NCBI GenBank assembly: GCA_949987565.1
Contig: OX465103.1
Location: 26,458,335 to 26,522,334, forward strand
Length of the DNA: 64,000 nucleotides
DNA from: Luidia sarsii
Lineage: Eukaryota > Echinodermata > Asteroidea > Paxillosida > Luidiidae
Direction of reading: 5' to 3'
The stretch's first letter is position 1; the number at the start of each line of letters is the position of its first letter. The position numbers and the translations under genes were made by a program. Below the pieces are notes generated by a model. It was not told where the DNA came from and ran no database searches. It saw only the letters and a list, made by a program, of their open reading frames with translations. Below are positions 21,282 to 31,439 of the stretch, one piece after another.

Positions 21282-21685
21282 CGACGTATGACACTTAACC
21301 ACCGTGGCTAAGCTATAAGTGCGCATGCGCGAAGCCAGGTTTTACTGAGGCCTCCCCCATTCATTCATTCATTCATTCATTCACTCATTCATTCATTCAT
21401 TTCTCAGATAGTTACAGGCACAAGCACGAAACAACCCTAACCCTTATCCTAATCCTAACCCTAACAACCCTAATCCTGAACCTAACCCTAATCCTAATCC
21501 TAATCCTAACTCTATCAGTAACGCTAACCCAACCCGAACTCTAACTCTAACCGTAACCATAACCCTAACCCTAGCGCCCTAAGCCTAACCTACGCTGGTT
21601 TACAACACACGTCCTTGTATAGTCCCCACACAATTTACGGGGTACCAGCATGGCTCAACGACGGTGGTTAAGCGTCATATGTCGG
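21282..21685. mobile_element. TIR element carrying telomere-like repeats, copy 2
   Basis: Ends CGACGTATGACACTTAACCA (21282-21301) and TGGTTAAGCGTCATATGTCG (21665-21684) are inverted. Inside are a CATTCATT run (21358-21400) and a degenerate CCCTAA array (about 21430-21592). After the array the sequence matches copy 1 (GGTTTACAA, GTCCTTGTATAGT, GGGGTACCAGC). Confidence 0.65.
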
Positions 21686-21962
21686 TCCTCTTATATATCT
21701 CCGCAAAGGCGGCCCGTAATCCCTTCAGCGGAGCCTGGTTTTCACCCGCGTAGATTTCAACGTGCTGCAAAAGATTCAAAACCTCGCTCGACATTCCAGT
21801 TTAATGACTCTCCGTGGTGAAGGTTGAGCGAGTCAAAAGCAGCTTTACGCCGACAACATTGTCTCAGATCTCTTCTCCGAGTTTCTTCTCAGAATCGCGC
21901 ACACTCTGAAACTGACATTATTAAATGTGTGCGCGGCGTTGAAGCGAACAGACTTTTCAGTT
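21686..21962. other. No gene seen
   Basis: Possible upstream half of the following palindromic repeat family, but not clearly alignable. Confidence 0.3.
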
Positions 21963-22110
21963 CAGTCTCCTGACGACAGGCAGAGTACCCACTGCCCGTA
22001 ATGTTGAGTTACCGGCTCTTTTCAAAACCCACACTCCTTCTCTTAGGAGATAATATATACATGTACATAGTGTCACCGCAAACCTGCTATTTGGTATTGT
22101 CTAACATGCA
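21963..22110 (+). mobile_element. Histone-stem-loop-like repeat, single arm
   Basis: Family order: CAGTCTC-CTGACGA (21970-21976), a GGCAG/CTGCC hairpin, TAATGTTGAGTTACC, a stem-loop region GGCTCTTTTC (22014-22023), CACACTCCTTCTC, then GTGTCACCGCAAACCT. The 3' arm of the stem-loop is degenerate here (AAAACC). Confidence 0.65.
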
Positions 22111-23349
22111 AACTTTCAAATCCTATCGAAAAAAACCGAGTTGCCAGCTGAAAAACTCTGCGCGGATATGGGGGGCTTATATAGGCCTGGCAAAGGGTGA
22201 CAATTCAAACGCAATAAGCGCCGCATGGAAATAGTTCTGGCCAAAAACCAAATTTCACCTTGGAGGGATATTCGTGCTAGGCATATTCTATAATTTTAAA
22301 CGAAGCAGCTCCCTGCATGAATGGCCACTTGTCTCTATTGGTAAATAGACCCAATGGATCGGTTGACTTTGAACGTGACGTCATGACCTCGGTTTTTCTT
22401 GTAGAACACTCTTGCCCGAGGTATTAAAAAAGAAAAAAAGAAAAAAAAAGCGAGCAACCAGGCTGTTTGCCTCCTCTCAACCACACACTCTATCTATCCC
22501 AAGGTGTAGAACAAAGAGGTATCGGAACACGTTCTTCCCTTGTTCGGCCTCTCTCTCTCTCTCATTCTCTGACTGGATATCTGGAGCCTTCCTGGTTCAT
22601 GTTTTCCCCAGCCTACGATCTTGCCCCTTTTAAAGACAAATGTCAATTCCTATCTCCAGCCTCCCCTAGTCCCTCTGTATCTCCTTATTTCCATAGCCCT
22701 TAACCTCGAGTGGCTTAGTAGCCTTGTTCTGGGCGAAGTGCATACATTAAAGGGTATAGAGCATGCCCAAATGGACTGGATATATACGGCTCTGGCTACG
22801 GCCGGCGTTAACACGCAAAGCCGTTGGAAGTCGACAAACAGCCGTTCGTTGGCGCCTTCCCGTAGGCCCGCGTGTAAGCTCAGGCCGTAGCCACTAGATT
22901 CGGGCTCGAACGGATGTATCCCCATCGGCGGCCCGTGCACAGCACACGGGGCGTAACGGTTATTCGTGTCTGTCACTGCCCGTCTTATTATGGCGTCATG
23001 GCGACGTTAATCCATAAAGCCTGTGTGGTACATTAATACTGCATTCCCAGAGATGTAAATCCACAATGCCCTGTCACTCATCTCCCTGCTATCGATATTT
23101 TTTTTTGTGCGAGGCCCGTCCCAATATTGGCAGGGGGGCGGTTCTGCCCCCTTTACACATACATAGCTTGGTATTGCAAAAATGGGCCTTAAGACCGTTT
23201 GACCTTTAAATTTGAAAGCGCTGATTGAAAAAGAGGTTTGCTTTTGGAATCGTCAGTCAAGGCTGCGTGCCGGCAAAAAGGAGGCACGTGCAAATGCCCT
23301 TGCAAAATGTGAACAATGCGAATGACAGCCATTGTTCATGGGCCATTAC
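22111..23349. other. Intergenic, no gene seen
   Basis: Mixed DNA with A/G runs near 22425-22451 and a (TC)n patch at about 22550-22563. Short open frames here lack any recognisable domain. Confidence 0.4.
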
Positions 23350-23704
23350 TTAAAGGGACGGTGCAAGATTTGCAGGGTGCCCAATTTCCGGACATTCCAA
23401 AATTGAGAAATTGCTTACTCATCAGGAAGTTTGTAGGCCTGACGGTATCAGACATTGGGTGACATTATTGTTAACACTCGTTGGAGCAAAGAGTTCTTTT
23501 TACAAATACCGCCCCCATGTCTGAACGAAGTTAGCATGTTTATTTCCGTTTGTTTCTACGTTATTTCTCATGACATGGTTGACAGTTTGAGCCGAAACTC
23601 AGGTAGGTGTGCTGCTCTATGCATAAGTTGAGTTTGATAAAGTATGGAAGTGATTCTTTGACCTTCGCAAAATGGTGTACGTAGGGTACGTTATTTTTGT
23701 TTAA
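23350..23704 (+). mobile_element. TTAA-flanked MITE family M, copy 1
   Basis: TTAA at both ends. The interior shares GTGCCCAATTTCCGGACATTCC (in parts), GTATCAGACATT, GACAGTTTGAGCCGAAACTC and AAAGTATGGAAGTGATTC with copies at 29372-29749 (reverse) and 55325-55640. Confidence 0.6.
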
Positions 23705-26103
23705 ATGAAATAAAATGGTATCATCCCTTTATTTGGACCGAGATTTGAGGACTAGGGACGGGAAATACATAATGCCGTTTACGAAATGACGGCTTAGACT
23801 CGGGCTGAGTCAGCGCCAGACACCAGCAGCCATCCGCACAGCTCCGCACCGATCCGGCACGGGTATACGCATCCGGAGCCAGACCACAGTGTGGCTCGAC
23901 CCCCCCTTTCTATAGTGAGCTCTAGCTATCGCAGTCGCAGTGATGCCTGCTATCGGCGCAGCCTAGGAATCGAGGCTAATCGTGCGTCCCCTCGACCCGC
24001 GTTCCCGTGCACGCAGTGCGGATAATGGCAGACTCAGACCGCTAGAGGGCGTCCGGATAATTATTATGCCAACCCCCCCCCCCCCCTCGAATAATCGCAT
24101 ACTACACCGCGCCTGGTAATGTGAAATGTAAGCATTCCATTGACCTCGAATGACAAACAGCGCGCAGTGGATCGACTTGCCAGCGGCACAACGAAGACAT
24201 CGCGATGATCAAAGAGCGTCTAAGGCCCTCATTAAATTGTGACTCGCGACCCTCGTTCGACAGATACACCCGCCGATATACCCGATACAGCGAGGACATC
24301 CCCCACCCCTTCCCCTCGCGAACTCCAAGCGCGCAAACTTGCCGTCTTTCCGTCGAGCGAGAGCGGGCTCTATTATTCTATTAACGAAGCAAATCGCGTG
24401 CCGTATCGCCTGCACTCAAGGTCGTGACGACTCTCAGGGTTTTTTTCAGAACCTGGTCTGCTGCGCTGCACGGCTCAACGGGACAGATCTGGTTGAAACT
24501 CTGAAACTGCCCTCTTCCATTACCAGATGCTTCATCCGCTCAGGTCAATCCCCGACCGAGTTTGAACTGGGGGGTTGGGTTTTTTTGTTTCTTCTCTCTT
24601 TTCTCCCCGACCTCCGCTAGTCACTTCCGCGCCTCCACCACCGTTGCATCATAGCTCTACGGGTCGCATCGATCCATCGCCTGAGAGGTATACACTCGCC
24701 GCATCACAGATGGCCCCTCCCCCCCCCAAAAAAAATGCTTCCTATTAACGTGGGTCCGGGATGACACGTGTTTCTGTTCGCTCGTTGGGCCGATCCGAGC
24801 GGTAGTGGTCCACGAATGGGCGTGTAACGACTATACCGGTGTCACGATCTGAAGTGGTTGGCCGTGCTAAAAATGGGTGGGTGACGTCACCACCCATCTG
24901 AGCACGTAGCGACAACCTGCTGAAATGGGCGAAATAGGCGGCGTGCTAAGATGGGTGGGGGAACTGAGCGCGTGCGGGCGCCCTTTACGCTAACCTGATT
25001 GCCCATATATGGCAGCCCACCCTTTTGATCATGCCACCCATGTTAGACTGTCACACCGGCTTACCAATACAAGCCGGATCGGTAGTCTCACCCTGACGTT
25101 TGGTCCATGTTCGGCGGTAGCATTCGCGTGTATAATGGGCAGCCGATAAAAAATAAGCAGACTAAAATGTTTATTGCTACTCAGGAGGATTATAGAATGC
25201 GTATTATGAATGATACACGTATAATTGTGCACCCTTACACCCCCCCCCCCCCCCCACACACACACACACACACTTACATGCGTATACTTGTGGGGTATTT
25301 CCTTTCTTCTCGTGTACTAAATAAACACACTGTCAGAAAAGCAGATTTCAAATCGCACCCTTTCGAACCAGAATCACTTTTCCTAGGCTGAAATTTCTAG
25401 CGAACGTCCCTTATATAAAATACTTCTCTTTATCACGGATAATCATATCTCGGAAATTCCTCTTTTAGGGGGTTAATTCCAAATAATCAGTTCCGTGTAA
25501 ACCTTACGGGGTACCAAAAAGTACCCCACAAAGAGCGGTCCCATTGTTGCTCGGAGTACCCATGGAGTATTAATTGTTCTGGTACCCCACAACCCACCGT
25601 ATGTAAGTCCACTGTCACACACAGCTATGGGCGCGAATCTAATGCCTTGTGGAGGACCTAAGATAGTAGGTTGAATAGGTCTCAACGTGGAAATTGTAAA
25701 GATGTATAGGGTTCCTCAAGGTTTCCACGAAACTGTTATCTGGAAATAGCTCAAAAACGGGAAATATGTGATAGGTAAGAAACCGTCGCAAATTGAAGTG
25801 TTATAATTATATAAAGGACATACGGTCCAAATAATTTATACCCAGGAGAGTGAATGTGGTCGAAATGGGAGCATTTTTAAAACATCGTTTCTCACTCGGT
25901 TGTGTTAGTGCACGATAATAAAGCCGTGTCTTAACAAGGGTTCACATTGAGGTGCACAAACCCTCCCCCACACACCAGCTATTAAACAACGCTCGATTAT
26001 TGAAAGAATTAATGCATCACGGGAAGAGCCGTCATTCAACGACTCATCTTTTAGTGCCCAATGTCAGAGAGAGAGAGACGGTAAATCGTTCTATTTTTGA
26101 ACA
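23705..26103. other. Intergenic, no gene seen
   Basis: Mostly unique-looking. It holds C runs (24070-24086, 24718-24727, 25240-25255), an (AC)n run at about 25255-25272 and GC-richer DNA at 23810-24400. No coding exon or RNA gene was supported. Confidence 0.4.
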
Positions 26104-26260
26104 GTGCATCGAGTAGTTAGCGGCTCTTCTCAGAGCCGTACTTCTCCTCTAACGAGATGGTGTTTACATGATGTACATGCCGTCATCGCAAACCTCCTAC
26201 GTGGTATTTCCACCGTGCAAACCTTTGGGTGTGTGGTGGGGTTTTTTTCGGGGTCACCAG
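26104..26260 (+). mobile_element. Histone-stem-loop-like repeat, fragment
   Basis: Perfect stem-loop GGCTCT-TCTC-AGAGCC at 26122-26137, followed by TACTTCTCCTCTAACGAGAT, a spacer and CGTCATCGCAAACCTCC as in the other family members. The CTGACGA part is missing. Confidence 0.65.
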
Positions 26261-26514
26261 TGAAGAGATTTTTCTCTCCAATGAGGGAAGGTCGCCTGCA
26301 TGGCTGTGGGAATTGTGTCACTGGTAGATTGCAAAGGTTACCGGCATCACCTCAATGTTGTCGTTGTTTTTCTAACATTTGTTAGTCAGTGATGTGTCAT
26401 ACCTTTGAATTCCGTCATCAATATAGAAATCAATACTCTTACTGCGTGGTGGTGTGCTGTGGGGTTGATGAGTGAATTAGGTACGCGTGTACAGACATTG
26501 GAATCATACTCATC

Positions 26515-27370
26515 GTCATTATCATCATCATCATCATCATCCCCCTCCCCCTCCCCATCCTCATCCTCCCCATCCTCCCCATCCTCCCCATCCTCCCCAT
26601 CCTCCTCATCCTCATCCTCCCCATCCTCCCCATCCTCCCCATCCTCCCCAACCTTCCCATCCTCCTCATCCTCATCCTCCCCATCCTCCTCATCCTCCCC
26701 ATCCTCCCCATCCTCCCCATCCTCCTCATCCTCATCCTCCCCATCTTCATAATCCTCCCCATCTTCCCCATCCTCCCCATCCTCCTTATCCCCATCCTCC
26801 CCAACCTTCCCATCCTCCCCATCCTCATTCTCCCCATCTTCCCCATCCTCCCCATCCTCCCCGTCCTCATCCTCCTCATCCTCCCCATCCCCCTCATTCT
26901 CCTCATCCTCCCCATCCTCCCCATCCTCCCCATTCTCCTCATCTTCCCCATCCTCCCCATCCTCCCCATCCTCCCCATCCTCATCCTCCCCATCCTCCCC
27001 ATCCTCCCCATCCTCATCCTCCTCATCCCCCTCATCCTCCCCATCCTCCCCATCCTCCCCATTCTCCCCATCCTCATCCTCCCCATCCTCCCCATCCTCC
27101 CCATCCTCCCCATCCTCCTCATCCTCCCCATCCTCCCCATCCTCCCCATCCTCCCCATCCTCCTCATCCTCATCCTCCCCATCCTCCCCATCCTCCCCAT
27201 CCCCCTCATCTTCATAATCCTCCCCCATCCTCCCCAAACTCTCCAACCTCCCCATCCACATCCTCCCCATCCTCCCCATCCTCCCCATCCTCCTCATCTT
27301 CATAATCCTCCCCCATCCTCCCCATCCTCCCCATCCTCCCCATCCTCCCCATCCTCATCCTCCCCACCAT
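26515..27370 (+). repeat. CCATCCTCC nonanucleotide array
   Basis: About 850 bp of CCATCCTCC-type 9-bp units with CATCCTCAT and CTTCATAAT variants; a longer unit ending in CTTCATAATCCTCC recurs. The minus strand reads as GluAspGly repeats and the plus strand as His/Pro or Ser/Pro for up to 300 codons because 9 is a multiple of 3. There is no initiation context or flanking exon to make it a gene. Confidence 0.9.
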
Positions 27371-27573
27371 CACAACCACCATCTGCATTACCCTGACTGT
27401 TAACAACACAGTCACCCAACGGTTGCGACCATCACCTTCGCCATACCCTTATCACCGACCAAGGCCCTCATCAATGTCACCAAACAGCGGCACATACACA
27501 CATACCCCACCGCCCCCCCCCCCCCCAACACACACACACACACACACACACATCAGTTTATTTCCCCGGCTCC
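27371..27573. other. No gene; (CA)n run
   Basis: Contains a C run at about 27512-27526 and (CA)n at about 27528-27552. Confidence 0.5.
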
Positions 27574-27941
27574 TTAAACCCCCTACACAACAACATTGGT
27601 AAGATCGAAAAACAGAAATGTTCACAGATTTACATGAAACTTATACAGTTTGAAGATGGTTACAGTAGAAAACTCGCACTGAAATATTTCTGTCAAAAAT
27701 GCTGTATTTTTGGAGAAAATGGTCAAGAAAAAAATACGTCTCACCCCGAGATCTAAATAATTATTCAGAACAATACGTTGAATGCTGCATTTTCGCGAAG
27801 AGGTTTTCACGATTTTATCGAGGTTCGGTTGGCGGATTGAGCTGAAATGTTCACAGGTCTGCTATTTCATGCATATGTTGGATCAGGCAACGTATGGATG
27901 CTATTCTATTGACCTCGAACAATGTTGTGCTATCCCTTTAA
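27574..27941 (-). mobile_element. TTAA-flanked MITE family N, complete copy
   Basis: TTAA at 27574-27577 and 27938-27941. Inner ends are inverted: CTACACAACAACATTGGT against ACAATGTTGTGCTATCCC. The interior matches the copies at 38131, 49352 and (partly) 58265, in reverse orientation. Confidence 0.7.
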
Positions 27942-28875
27942 CGCAATGGTCCAGCGGACGACGGGTCTATAGCTTTATGGGCCGCGGGCCGCAAGGACCC
28001 GCGTGACATTTATATCCGCTCAGCGGCACGGCCAAAACACCTTGCCGGGGATCTGAGACGGTGTGTGTGGTGGGGGGAAAAACCCACATGAATTATTGTC
28101 ATTGTTTAGTGCACAGAGGCACCGGTAGGGGGGATTTCATCATCTTCAGCCTCATACTCTACGCATAAAACGACGGGCAATATCGGGCTATCTGTTTTTA
28201 TCACGCGCTGGTCGAATTATCAGCCGGGGAACATTACCGGTCAGTTGAGGCACGTTTGTCGGTTTGTGTTGGCCAACAATGATCACAATCGCCCAGAAAT
28301 TCTGCTAAAAGATAATCACTGACCAAAATTAATGGAGGGAAACGGCGGCAATCCATTTTGGTCCAACGGTGTAAGGAGTGACGCCACGCATGAACCAGAT
28401 GAGACCGGTCTGGGCCCAGACTCGCCAATCCGCTCCAGCAGCGATATCTACGCTAAGGTTAAAAATCAGATTGCCCACCACAGTCCAGAATCTTTTGTTG
28501 CACTCGACTTGTATACTGGTGGGCGCTTACAGCACGAGATGCAAGTGTGAATCTGGCTGACAGCAAGGGGCCCAGATTTCATACAGCCGCTTAAGCAGCA
28601 AAATTTGCTTAAGCGCAAAAAGTCATGACGTCATGATTCCGAGGGTCAGCTTGCCGACCAAAACTTCACTTTTGTTTCATGCTATTAAATAAAGAATAAT
28701 GAAGTACAGGTCTGAAGCAACATTGAGATTGCATCAGAATAATGGTTTGATTTCCTGTTTACATTAGGAAGACTTTTCACGCTTAGCAGATGTTCACGCT
28801 TAAGCGGATCGATGAAAGGGGGCCTTTCGTGCTTCTTCAAAATGTCGGTGCTTAATCAGCTCCATGGAATGCGGG
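27942..28875. other. Intergenic, no gene seen
   Basis: Unique-looking sequence. Open frames near 28332-28560 show no recognisable domain. Confidence 0.4.
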
Positions 28876-29166
28876 CGATTCACAATAATGGTGCGCCCTC
28901 AAGAGTTTGCAGCGCGTTGGCCAATCACAATGCGCGGAATCTGTCGACCCCCTTGATCTCCATAATAAAGACTCAATGGTCTACAGATTCCGCGCATTGT
29001 GAGTTAGGCTGGTTCCCGTCCCCTACATGGTCTCCAGACGTCTCACGTCCTCCGAAATGTATTCGGAGGACGTGAGACGTCTGGAGACCATGTAGGGGAC
29101 GGGAACCAGCCTAATTGTGAGTGGCCAACGCGTTGCAAACTCTTGAGGGCGCCATAGTGTGAATCG
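28876..29166. mobile_element. Inverted-repeat element split by a younger palindrome
   Basis: Left arm 28876-28944, right arm 28983-29003 joined to 29122-29166. The arms share CGATTCACA, GCGCCCTCAAGAGTTTGCA, CGCGTTGGCCA and an innermost perfect 19-bp pair (28926-28944 with 28983-29001). The right arm is contiguous only if the 111-bp palindrome and one copy of its target duplicate are removed. No protein. Confidence 0.8.
29004..29114. mobile_element. 111-bp perfect palindromic insertion
   Basis: Arms of 53 bp (29004-29056 and 29062-29114) are exact reverse complements around a 5-nt centre (ATGTA). It starts TTAGGCTGG and ends CCAGCCTAA. It is flanked by TTGTGAG on both sides (28997-29003, 29115-29121); the duplicate can be read as 8 bp, ATTGTGAG, if the last A of the palindrome is given to it. 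Zero mismatches over 53 bp implies a very young insertion or active correction. Confidence 0.85.
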
Positions 29167-29371
29167 TACGTATTGGCCAGCCCCTAATGGCGGTTTACCG
29201 CTCCAATTGACAGTTTTGTATCATGTTTTGTGATGTGATGTTTTGTTTTGTGTGGTTTACACACAAGAAATAACGCTCAGAGAGAAGGGGTCTGTATGTC
29301 TGAGTGACACTTACCCAACAGCAGACGTACAGGGTGCTACTGCATACAGCTACTAAAACACCGAAATTTGC

Positions 29372-29749
29372 TTAAAGGTATGGGGTACACCATTCGCGAA
29401 CTTGGTCAAAGAATCGCTTCCATACTTTGTCAAACTCATCGCATACCTAAAATAACACACCTGCGTAAGTTTCGACTCCATCCGTCAGCCGTGTCATGAG
29501 AAGAAATCCGTGGAAACTAAATCATTATTGAATGCTACCGGTAACCCTTTCAGACGTAGAGGGCGGTATGTGTAAAGGGAACCCTCATTCCAATGATCGC
29601 CCATTCAAAAAAAATCCTCTTTTCTCATAAACGGCAGATTTCCGAGCGCTAAAATCAGGCCTACACGGATTGTCTGATACCTTGACAAGTAATTTCTCAA
29701 ATATGGAATGTCCGGAAATTGGGCACTTTGACAATAGTGTACCCTTTAA
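29372..29749 (-). mobile_element. TTAA-flanked MITE family M, copy 2
   Basis: TTAA at 29372-29375 and 29746-29749. Right end GTGTACCCT-TTAA mirrors the left-side GGGGTACAC. The interior is the reverse of 23350-23704 (GGTCAAAGAATCGCTTCC, TTTGTCAAACTCAT, AATGTCCGGAAATTGGGC). Confidence 0.7.
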
Positions 29750-30701
29750 GCGACTGTATGATTTATTTATTTTATTTTTTATTTGAGAGGGGGGCAATTC
29801 ACACGTCCCACCCCCGCGTTTCCTCACGATGGCGGTAACCGGTAAGGAACCCGACCAAGTCCATTCCACCCCAACCCCCCCCCCCCCCCATCAGCCCCCA
29901 AACCGCCGCCTGTTCGCTGAGCTGAGAGGCACGGCAGATATTTCACCGTCCCGTCTTCTCAGCGGGACGCTCGGGTCCGCGTCAGCCGAGCCGCGCGCCG
30001 CAGGGCCCCATCCCCCCTCCCCCTCCCCCTCGCCTCCCTCCTCGGCCCGCCGACCCGCTAGCACGTTGGCAGCCCGAAATCGGTTTGACAAATTTAATTT
30101 TGCCAGCTCCCACGGGTGCCCCCTGCACGGCCTCTTCCTCCTTCTACTTCCTCCTCTTCTATTTCATTCTCGTCCGTTCTTTTTTCTTTTTTTTGGAGTC
30201 CACCCATATACCTTCTTCATTGCGCTCTTTGCAAAACAAAAAAATTGTCTTCTTTCGTGAGCTCGCTCATCGCTGTAGGGCTGTGGGGATATAATAATTA
30301 TTCACGTTGAAAACTCGGACGGAGGCAGTGCTGCGCAAAATCGTCTGCTTTCGTTCATCGTGTCGAGATTCTGTGCTCAATCTCGGCCTGCAAATTCTGG
30401 AAAAAGGTCGGCGGGTTCTCGCTGACCGATAGCGCTTTTGAGAAGCATCGGTCAAAATTACATTGACATTTTTGCTTATCATCTTTTTAGGTTGCTGTGT
30501 GCGGCCGCCACACGCTAGGGGAGTATTCAAATCCGACTGCCAAACAGTTTGTCGTGTTGCGTATAATTATAGACCTTATATCCCCACTCAAGGGGTGGCA
30601 TCTTTCGCCAGTCCCCAGCACCGACCGGGAACACCGGTTGGGGATGGAACTCGTTTTAGAGAAGAGGATCCAAAGGTTTGCATGGTGGATGCACAGCGAG
30701 G
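29750..30701. other. Intergenic, no gene; GC-rich patch
   Basis: GC-rich at about 29810-30120 with a C run at 29875-29889. A plus-strand frame (29829-30260) is Pro/Ser-rich then Phe/Leu-rich with no recognisable domain, so it is not called. Confidence 0.35.
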
Positions 30702-30879
30702 AAGGCTTGCAGTGACACCATGTAAGTCATCTGTTTTGCGATGGAGTGTGGCTCTGAAAAGATACACAGAAAGACGACGGGCAGAACACACACAGCCCGA
30801 AGCGTTGAGTTACACCGTCTCTTTTCAGAGCCACACTCCATCTCAAAAGCGATGACTTACATGGTGTTAGCGCAAACTT
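30702..30879. mobile_element. Histone-stem-loop-like repeat, hairpin copy
   Basis: Arms 30702-30765 and 30816-30879 are about 85 percent inverted (CACCATGTAAGTCATC, GATGGAGTGTGGCTCTG). The 50-bp centre holds GACGACGGGCAG and AGCCCGAAGCGTTGAG. The right arm carries CTCTTTTCAGAGCCACACTC (from 30819), which has the sea-urchin-type histone 3' stem-loop with one broken outer pair. Confidence 0.7.
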
Positions 30880-31061
30880 CCCGCTCTCTTTTTTTTTTTC
30901 CTTAATGAACAAAATGAACGTCCCACAGGGCACCATCGATCTTGGCAGTAAACCGCAACAAAACTATACTGAAACGGTTCGGCCCCGTAAAATAATCCGA
31001 TATCACAACGCGCACATGCGATGGAAAGCTCTCAGGAACATGGAGGATCCTATATGTTATA
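30880..31061. other. No gene seen
   Basis: Short unique stretch with a T run at 30890-30899. Confidence 0.35.
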
Positions 31062-31321
31062 TGTGACCCGGCACAGCGACATAAGGAATATCCCACCAAA
31101 ACACTTTTTCAGTTTACAACGCCTGAAGTCAAAGTATCTTCTCAATTCGATTAAAAATAAATTTAATTGTTTTGTATTTTCGGAAAGTTAATGTATTGGA
31201 GGATGTTGTGTCCAAAGGATTTTTCCAAAATCCGTCTCTAAATGTTGAAAAAACGAGGATTTCGGGGAGTGTTTGTGTACTGTTTTCATGAAAATGTAAA
31301 GTTCTGCTGTGCCGGGTCACA
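31062..31321. mobile_element. TGTGACCCGGCAC MITE, complete copy
   Basis: 260 bp with exact 15-bp TIRs, TGTGACCCGGCACAG (31062-31076) and CTGTGCCGGGTCACA (31307-31321), flanked by TA on both sides. A TA target duplication points to the Tc1/mariner group, without protein evidence. Confidence 0.8.
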
Positions 31322-31439
31322 TATTACTTTTACGGGACCTTCTCAGAGGCGCACCAAAGGAGACTACAGGATGGGAAAAATCAGACCCAGGGTCGTTCTG
31401 GGGTGGGAGTGATCGGGATATGATTCACCAACGATACAG

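Noticed and set aside
26386..27303. 300-codon acidic GluAspGly frame that could be read as a protein gene
   Set aside because: It exactly follows the 9-bp CCATCCTCC array; the opposite strand is equally open (Pro/His) and no exon context is present.
29004..29114. microRNA precursor from the perfect hairpin
   Set aside because: Complete pairing over 53 bp with a 5-nt loop and flanking 7-8-bp direct repeats fit a transposon insertion better than a pre-miRNA, which normally has bulges and a larger loop.
29829..30260. 143-codon plus-strand frame starting MAVTGKEPDQ
   Set aside because: It runs through a poly-C tract into Pro/Ser-rich and then Phe/Leu-rich low-complexity sequence; no domain and no splice context.
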